DNA of 64,000 nucleotides. Source: Voacanga thouarsii. Its lineage: Eukaryota; Streptophyta; Magnoliopsida; Gentianales; Apocynaceae. The translations under genes and the position numbers were made by a program. Below are positions 58,072 to 64,000 of this stretch, piece after piece. Positions within the stretch are counted from its first letter, which is position 1; every line of letters starts with the position of its first letter. The notes under the pieces are model-generated. The model was not told the origin of the DNA. It searched no databases and was given only the letters and a program-made list of their open reading frames with translations. The stretch covers positions 744,001 through 808,000 of the forward strand of contig JANUWF010001264.1 in NCBI GenBank assembly GCA_026120185.1, written 5' to 3'.

Positions 58072-59330
58072 CTAGGTGAAAATATACTTCAGACTCTTGT
58101 GATTAGTGAACACTTCATATTCTACTCCATACAGGTAGTACCGCCATTTTTTTAAAGCGAACACAATGGCAGCCAGCTCTAGATCATGCGTGGGGTAATT
58201 AACTTCATGAGGCCTCAACATCCGAGAAGTATAGGCGATCACCTTTCGGTCTTGCATCAAAACTGCTCCTAAACCTTCCATCGAAGCATCGGTATACAGT
58301 GCGTAAGACTTATCTCCCTCTGGCAAACTCAACACTGGTGCTGTCATTAATCTCCATTTTAGCTCTTGAAAACTCTTCTCACATTCTTCACTCCAAACAA
58401 ATGGTACGCCCTTTCTGAGCAATCGGGTTATAGGCAATGCGAGCGTTGAAAATCCCTTAATAAACCTCCTATAATAACCAGCTAACCCCAAGAAGCTTCG
58501 AATCTCAGTGATGTTCTCCAGTTGCTTCCAGTCTAAAACTGGTTCAACCTTCACTGGGTCTACTTTGATCCCATCCTTGGTCACCACATGGCTAAAAAAT
58601 GCCATACTATCCAACCAAAACTCACACTTGCTAAACTTGGCAAAAAGCTTGTGCTCTCTTAGTTTCTCCAATACCAGCTTCAAATGTTCTGCATGATCCT
58701 CCAGGCTCTTGGAGTAAATGAGTATGTCATCGATGAAGACCACCATGAACTTATCCAAGTAGGGTCGGAACACTCGATGCATCAAATCTATAAATACCGC
58801 TGGTGTATTGGTTACCCCGAATGGCATCACCACGAACTCATAATGACCATATCTTGTGTTGAAGGCTATCTTGGGAATATCCTCCTCATTTATCCTCACT
58901 TGATAATATCCTTGCCTCAAATCTAGTTTGGAGTAACAACTAGATCCTTGCAACTGGTCAAATAGCTCGTCAATCAGTGGTAAGGGATACTTATTCTTGA
59001 TTGTCATGTTGTTGAAGCCCCGGTAGTCGATACACAGCCTAAGAGTCCTATCCTTCTTCTTCACAAACAGCATAGGTGCTCCCAGGGTGACGTGCTAGGT
59101 CTGATGTAGCCTTGCCTCACGAACTCTTCTAGCTGCTCCTTCAGTTCTTTCAACTCTGCCAGTGCAATCCGATATGGAGTCCAGGATACCGGTTCCGCTC
59201 TTGGAACTAGATCAACGGTGAACTGAACTTCTCAGCTGGGAGATAGAGAAGTGAATTCCGCAGGGAACACGTCGGGAAAATCCCTTACCACCTTAGTATC
59301 CTTTAGAGTACATTGGTCCTTCAGCTTGTT
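58072..59330 (-). pseudogene. Ty3/gypsy reverse transcriptase - RNase H (A2)
   Basis: The longest open stretch (59073-58072, 333 codons) covers RT palm motifs LDLRQGYYQ (residues 50-58) and FIDD (113-116), then RNase H YTDAS (260-264) and DLEL (297-300). The third RNase H acidic residue is Asn (TNHKSL, 323-328), whereas A1 has Asp there. The RT fingers lie upstream (59330-59074) in another frame with stops. RT itself looks nearly intact, but the Asn and the stop at 58072 argue against an active enzyme. Confidence 0.93.
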
Positions 59331-59369
59331 TATTACATAAGCCATATATCCTTAACATCCTTACTTCAA

Positions 59370-59880
59370 CAATTTTCAGGCTTTAGCCCCAACTATCAAA
59401 TACTTCAATTCATTTACTCTCTTACAATTGAACTCCAATACATCATATCCTGGTCTAATGAACTGAATCGATTTATTCTTACAATCTACTCTAGCCCCAT
59501 GCTTCACTAGCCAATCCATTCCCAATATCAAATCATAATCCTCAACAGCTAAGATTATTAAATCTCCCTCCAAGCATTCTCTCCCCACTTCAATTTTACA
59601 ATTTTACATATACCGATCTGCTTGTACCATCTTCCCCAAAGACGTACTCACCAACAGAGTAAAACGTAGTTGTACTCCATCCTAACCCAAATGATATGCA
59701 CAATTCTTATTTAAGTAGGAATGGGTAGATCTAGGGTCTATCAATGTATTAATGGAATAACGTTGGATAGTAAATGTACCTTCCACCACTACCGCATTGG
59801 CTCCAACCTCTGTCCGGTTGAGGGCGAAAACTTTTATTTTCACCTGAGGCTTCTGCGCTCCACTCCCGAATGCTCCCGTG
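59370..59880 (-). pseudogene. Aspartic protease (A2)
   Basis: The active-site region reads LIDPRSTHSYL. The catalytic Asp is kept but the Gly of the D-x-G motif is Arg. The C-terminal part (EDYDLILGMDWLVKHGARVD, 59588-59376) is conserved. Stops at about 59640-59700 split it. It lies between gag and RT as in A1. Confidence 0.8.
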
Positions 59881-59883
59881 GCA

Positions 59884-60964
59884 TTAGCTCAATTGGCCCC
59901 TGGGATCTGAGCCAGATTCCTTGCCCGACTTAATGAAGTTTAGGGCAGGCGTTCCGCAGGTAGTTCTGGCCTCTGCAGTGGTAACAATTCGACTCACCTC
60001 CTTTGGACCAACAATTTTTCTTTGTATGGCCCTTTTTTCCACATTGCCGGCATAATGGAAGATTTTACGTAGGACCAACCGGTGCTGTCTGAGCTTACTT
60101 TCCCCGATTCTGCCACTGCTGGTTGGCGGGACACTTATTGGGTTGCTGCCTCTTAAAAGGTCCCTGGCGGTTGTCTTGGCAGCTGAAAAGGTCTCTGTGC
60201 CATTCTGTTGTAGTCCTCATTTTCAGTCCGGGTGGCTACATCCACACCCCTGAGTAGGTTATTGGTGGAGAAGGTGCCAACGCCCTACTCAACTCTTGCC
60301 TTAGCCCCTTGACAAACTGTCTTATCCTGTTTTGCTCAGTGTCCACCAGCCTTTTGCAGTACTTTGACAATTAGGTGAACCGTGCCACGTACTAAGCTAC
60401 CACCATGCTTTTCTGCTTTAGATTCTGGAACTCATCTTCCTGCTTCTCAACTATGCACTGAGGGATATACTCAGCTCTGAATGCTTCCACAAAATTGGTC
60501 TATGTCCAATCTTGGTCAATCATCTCCCAATCGTCCTGAACCCATTGTCACCATGCCCAAGCTAGGCCTCTCAATCGGAATGCTGCAAATTTTACCATAT
60601 GCTTCTCAGTGTACTGAAGCATAGCGAAGATGTCTTCCATCTGCTCTATCCATTGTTCAGCTTTCTGATCCTGCTCGGCTTCTCCCAAGAAGATAGGCAA
60701 TTGGAAGTTTAGAAACCACTCCAAAGCTTCGTCCTCTCCCCTTAGATTCCTACGCTCAGTCAAAGTCTGAAGAATCTCGGTCATCTTGCTGAAGGCTTGC
60801 CCTATTGTCACTCCAATAGGTTCTTCTGACCTCATTTCCAAATATGGCTCGCTCTCATTTCCCCGGTTGGGTGACTGCATTTGTGTCATCTCAACCTCCA
60901 GCGTCACAGGTTCTGCTTCTGGAACTCTTCTGCCTGATATGGCTACACGGCGCTTAGGTGCCAT
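59884..60964 (-). pseudogene. Gag with CCHC knuckles (A2)
   Basis: Start MAPKRRVAISG at 60964. 138 open codons cover the N-terminus (MTQMQSPNRGNESEP, WFLNFQLPIFLGEAEQDQKA, WIEQMEDIFAMLQYTEKHMV). The capsid continues with stops (YVARFT, SKYCKRLVDTEQNR, FVKGLRQELSRALAPSP). The first knuckle is intact (CRQCGKKGHTKKNC); the second has its His replaced by Tyr (CYHCRGQNYLRNAC). This is the mirror of A1, where the first is damaged and the second intact. Confidence 0.87.
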
Positions 60965-61237
60965 TCTAAACTATACCCAAATAATGAGTTTATGCATTCA
61001 AGCTTTAAATCATTTTAGTTGAGCATGCATTCACATTTAGATTTAAGTAAAAGGAAATCAAATGCAAGTTTGGTATAAAGAATTGCATATAAATTTCTCT
61101 CAAACCTTAGAGTACTCTAGGTACTCTTATTTGTATAAATTTGAAATTAAAGCAATTACCAGGAATAAAATCCTTAACATAGAAGTTTTTGGAAAGCTGT
61201 AAATAAACATCCTAATCATGGCAACACTAGGCCTCCC
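60965..61237 (-). other. Spacer between leader ORF and gag (A2)
   Basis: About 270 bp of AT-rich sequence with no domain. Nothing else is recognised in it. Confidence 0.5.
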
Positions 61238-61759
61238 TAGTTCTCATCGGAGTCCTCAAAATCGGCCTCACATAACCATCCCCCAGAATTCTTAGTAAAG
61301 TCTATCCCAGCCCCACTTGCAAATCACATCCATTGGTTCTTTCCCGGGTCACCTAGAACTCTTCTCGGTCTCAACCAGGTTGGGTGGGAGTATGAAGGAA
61401 GGTCTAGGTGGAGATTCATAATCTATCTCCCTCGGATCATCACTATCAGCTGACAAGTCAACTACGGGACTAAGAGGGTGGGGAACATATTCCATATCAA
61501 TTTCCTTATCTTCGCTGTCAGTAACTAAGTCTATCACAGGTATTGGGGGTGGCTTAATGATCTGGACCTCATCGTCACTACTATCATCCAAGGGAATAAT
61601 TAGCAATGGTGCAGGCTGAGGCACTGGTAAGGCTTCCAGGTAGATAGGGATGGGAGGATGCCATTGATGCCTATTCCTTGCGGTTCTAAGCATTCTAACG
61701 ATCCTACAACATGAACAAGACAAGTTAGATAAAGATTTGAACTTAATAGAACAAAACAT
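61238..61759 (-). CDS. Leader ORF upstream of gag (A2), acidic with SIM-like motifs
   Basis: An open frame at 61759-61349 (136 codons) lies between the primer site and gag. A likelier start is MLRTARNRHQW at 61693. It is Pro-rich and acidic. Three segments pair a hydrophobic core with an acidic/Ser stretch: LLIIPLDDSSDDE, VIDLVTDSEDKEID and VVDLSADSDDPREID. These resemble SUMO-interaction motifs. After the stop at 61349 another frame gives WLCEADFEDSDEN ending at 61238, so the original protein may have been about 150 residues. I do not recognise its family. It may be a real accessory product or a translated leader segment. A1 lacks the region. Confidence 0.5.
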
Positions 61760-61786
61760 ATACTATCAATATTTGCCTAAACCTAG

Positions 61787-61798
61787 GCTCTGATACCA
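61787..61798 (-). other. Primer-binding site, initiator tRNA-Met (A2)
   Basis: The minus strand reads TGGTATCAGAGC, two bases from the LTR end (TATTACA). It fixes the right-hand LTR as the 5' LTR. Confidence 0.95.
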
Positions 61799-62084
61799 CT
61801 TGTAATACCCCACTACCTAGGCCCAACAGGGTCGGGGAAGTCGCCCCATCTAAAGGACATAGGGTCAATATAACTAGGTCACACAAACGAAAATAAAGAC
61901 AATACTTTAAAATTGAACTTATTACAACCCAAAAATTTAGGAACAAATGCAAAATAAATTAATTACTATCATCTCTCAAAACAACACATAAAATAAATAA
62001 TATAAAGTCTTCAAAGTAGGCAACAAATCTAGCTACTCATCTCCACAGCAGGATTGACCTGAAAACATGGCATAAATGGTGATA

Positions 62085-62087
<3 letters not shown>

Positions 62088-62124
<37 letters not shown>
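62088..62124. repeat. (AT)n expansion private to one LTR of A2
   Basis: About 18 AT units. At the same place (near 48267) the partner LTR has only an A-rich stretch. Confidence 0.95.
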
Positions 62125-62127
<3 letters not shown>

Positions 62128-63401
62128 CAATCCCGTGTGTGCTTTGAGTGTTTAAGGTAAAACAATTCATGTATGCAAGTTGTAAAAATAGTAAAAGAGA
62201 AAGTGCTGGCAAGCAAAAAATAAGGTTAAAAATAAAGATGGCATTTTACTCTTCAAACCATACATGTGCACAATAAATACAACCACTCAAATGGGTAGCC
62301 ATGGGTTACCACACATTGGGCCCCATAACCACATAACGGTCAGAATGCCACACTTTGTGCAGACTGACAAAAGGTAGGTGATCAGCCTACGGGTGAAATA
62401 CTACTCCTTCTCTACACCCAAACTTACCGGTTGTCCACTCTGAAAACACACAGTCCACATGACTGAAACTTGCTAACTCAGACCGGCATGAACTATTGGA
62501 CAGGCATCCTATCCAGCAAGGACTCACCCCTCAGAGGTGGCCACCTACTGAGAGACTTACCTTAACCCTTCAAAGACTAGTCCTAGTAGTCTACCCTTAT
62601 TGAGTGCTCAACATTGATTGTCCCACTTGGGAGAAAACTGATAATACATTGCTTTATTTGGAAATAACAATTAAGGGTTTCTAAAATTCTTACCAAAGTT
62701 AGGTTTTAGAAAGAGTTTTAGAATTTGCAAAACTGCTTCTTTAAATTTTCAAATGATTTGCTTGCCTGAAATAAAAAGGAAACAGTCCTTAATTGACTTT
62801 ACAAAATGAGTGTCCATACACTTCACGTTTGGCTTGCCATAGAAACCTTTTGACTTCAAATAAATTTATGCAGAGGCTTACCTGATCCTTTGCTTGATCA
62901 AACTCAAGAATCTTCCAAAGCTGACCTAATCCCGCCTGGAGTAAACATAAGTTATAAGGCTATACTTAAGCTATATTCGCTTACATAAATAATCCCAGTT
63001 CAGCTAATTATAATCATGACCCTAATGTCCTAAGCATTAAGACTAGATGATAAAGGCTTTTATAAAATAAGTCTAGTTTGATAAGTTAAAATAACTAGGG
63101 TTTGTAACATAATTACCAATAACTTATAGTTTCAAATAATAAATCTTAAGTGTTGTTATTAATAAATAAACTAGGGTTTAACTATTAAAGAATCCTAAGT
63201 CCTAGTTGATATTAATAAATGGTAATTCTTAAGTAGCAAAATAAATTATTACTACTCTCTTAATTAATAATCAATACGCATTAAAAAAACAACAACTAAC
63301 TTTTATTAAATTTTGATTAATAAGTATAAATAATATTTATGAACATATAGTCCACAAGGTCATTAATATTTTATTCATTTATATCAAAGGTTTTATTTAT
63401 G

Positions 63402-63407
<6 letters not shown>

Positions 63408-63435
<28 letters not shown>
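63408..63435. repeat. (AT)n microsatellite in A LTR
   Basis: About 14 units, equivalent to 49576-49602 in the partner LTR. Confidence 0.95.
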
Positions 63436-63438
<3 letters not shown>

Positions 63439-64000
63439 TTATTAATAGGAGATATCACTTATTTGGCTAATAAAATATCACTATTTCATTTAGTACTCCA
63501 ATTCCAAAACTTCCTAAGAATTTTGATATCTTTAGAGGAAAAACATAGTAATAATTTTAGTTAGGGTAATAAAATTTGCTAATCACAATACCCTAGGATC
63601 AACATGGTCATGATCATAATTTTCCTATTGCTAACAAGATTCATGAGCATATACTCCAACATCAATCAACAAACTATTCTATTCAAGAACAAAGACTTAA
63701 ATCCATACCTACTATCACATGACCAAATTCCTACTAAACATAATCATACTCATGGCTTCAATAAAAATAAGAACATAAAAATCCTATTCACCAAAGGTGA
63801 CATAACATCTAGCATGCTTAAACACTCATACTCACTTAAGACATTATGAACATACATCGATTCTCAAAGAATTTCATAAAACTTAATCATGATCAATCAC
63901 TCTCATGCTCCAATCTCAACCCCTTCATACATAAAAATATATTTAATCCCCAATCATATTATATTATCTCTAACAACATCCAAGAGAAATAAATTCATAA

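Larger units (their letters stand above)
61801..64000 (-). mobile_element. Family A LTR, 5' LTR of A2 (cut by window end)
   Basis: This begins TGTAATACCCC and aligns with 47986 to about 50140 of the partner LTR. The remaining 1.9 kb lies outside the window. It has an (AT)n expansion at 62088-62124 where the partner has an A-rich AAAAAAATAAAAAA stretch. Confidence 0.95.

Overview
The window is plant nuclear DNA, most likely from an angiosperm. It is AT-rich and consists almost wholly of nested, decayed LTR retrotransposons. I found no host gene, rRNA, functional tRNA or CRISPR array. The plant assignment rests on a Ty3/gypsy chromovirus with a C-terminal chromodomain (Tekay-like), an Athila-like Ty3/gypsy element with a tRNA-Asp primer site and a plant-specific extra ORF, and two Ty1/copia families. 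The species cannot be told from the sequence.

Four families recur. Family A is a Tekay-like chromovirus with LTRs of about 4.1-4.5 kb (TGTGAAACCCC...GGGGTGTTACA in coding orientation). Its LTRs alone cover about 24.8 kb, or 39% of the window. Family B is copia with LTRs of about 1.73 kb. Family C is copia with LTRs of about 1.8 kb. Family D is Athila-like with LTRs of about 1.53 kb. Most elements lie on the minus strand.

Layout. 1-2331: two A LTRs meet as a large inverted repeat centred at 1185/1186. 1186-10151: element A1 (LTR, PPT, integrase-chromodomain, RT-RNase H, protease, gag), with its leader and most of its 5' LTR deleted. 10152-14300: another A LTR, abutting a different PPT-like sequence. 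14301-16927: unassigned DNA around a B LTR. 16928-21816: a C copia element with gag and most of integrase deleted. 21817-22456: spacer with a minisatellite. 22457 to about 44680: a B copia element split by a 16-kb D insertion (22829-38907; target duplications GGCAT/GGCGT). D itself carries a solo B LTR (25440-27166) and a solo A LTR (30270-34800), and has no pol. About 44680-47985: a second C element on the plus strand, cut by A2. 47986-64000: element A2, whose integrase is split by an inverted solo A LTR (53306-57593, perfect AATAA target duplication). Its right LTR runs out of the window.

Insertion order read from nesting: B copia first, then D into B, then solo A and solo B into D. Separately, C moved into or recombined with the B LTR, then A2 into C, then a further A copy into A2. 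Every coding region carries stops, frameshifts or catalytic changes, so nothing here looks autonomous.

Most worth a second look: a tRNA-like sequence with pol III A and B boxes in the U3 of every complete A LTR; a leader ORF upstream of gag in A2 with three SUMO-interaction-like motifs; the pol-less gag plus env-position D element with a three-LTR structure; and a GC-rich CCGG palindrome module shared by three otherwise unrelated families.
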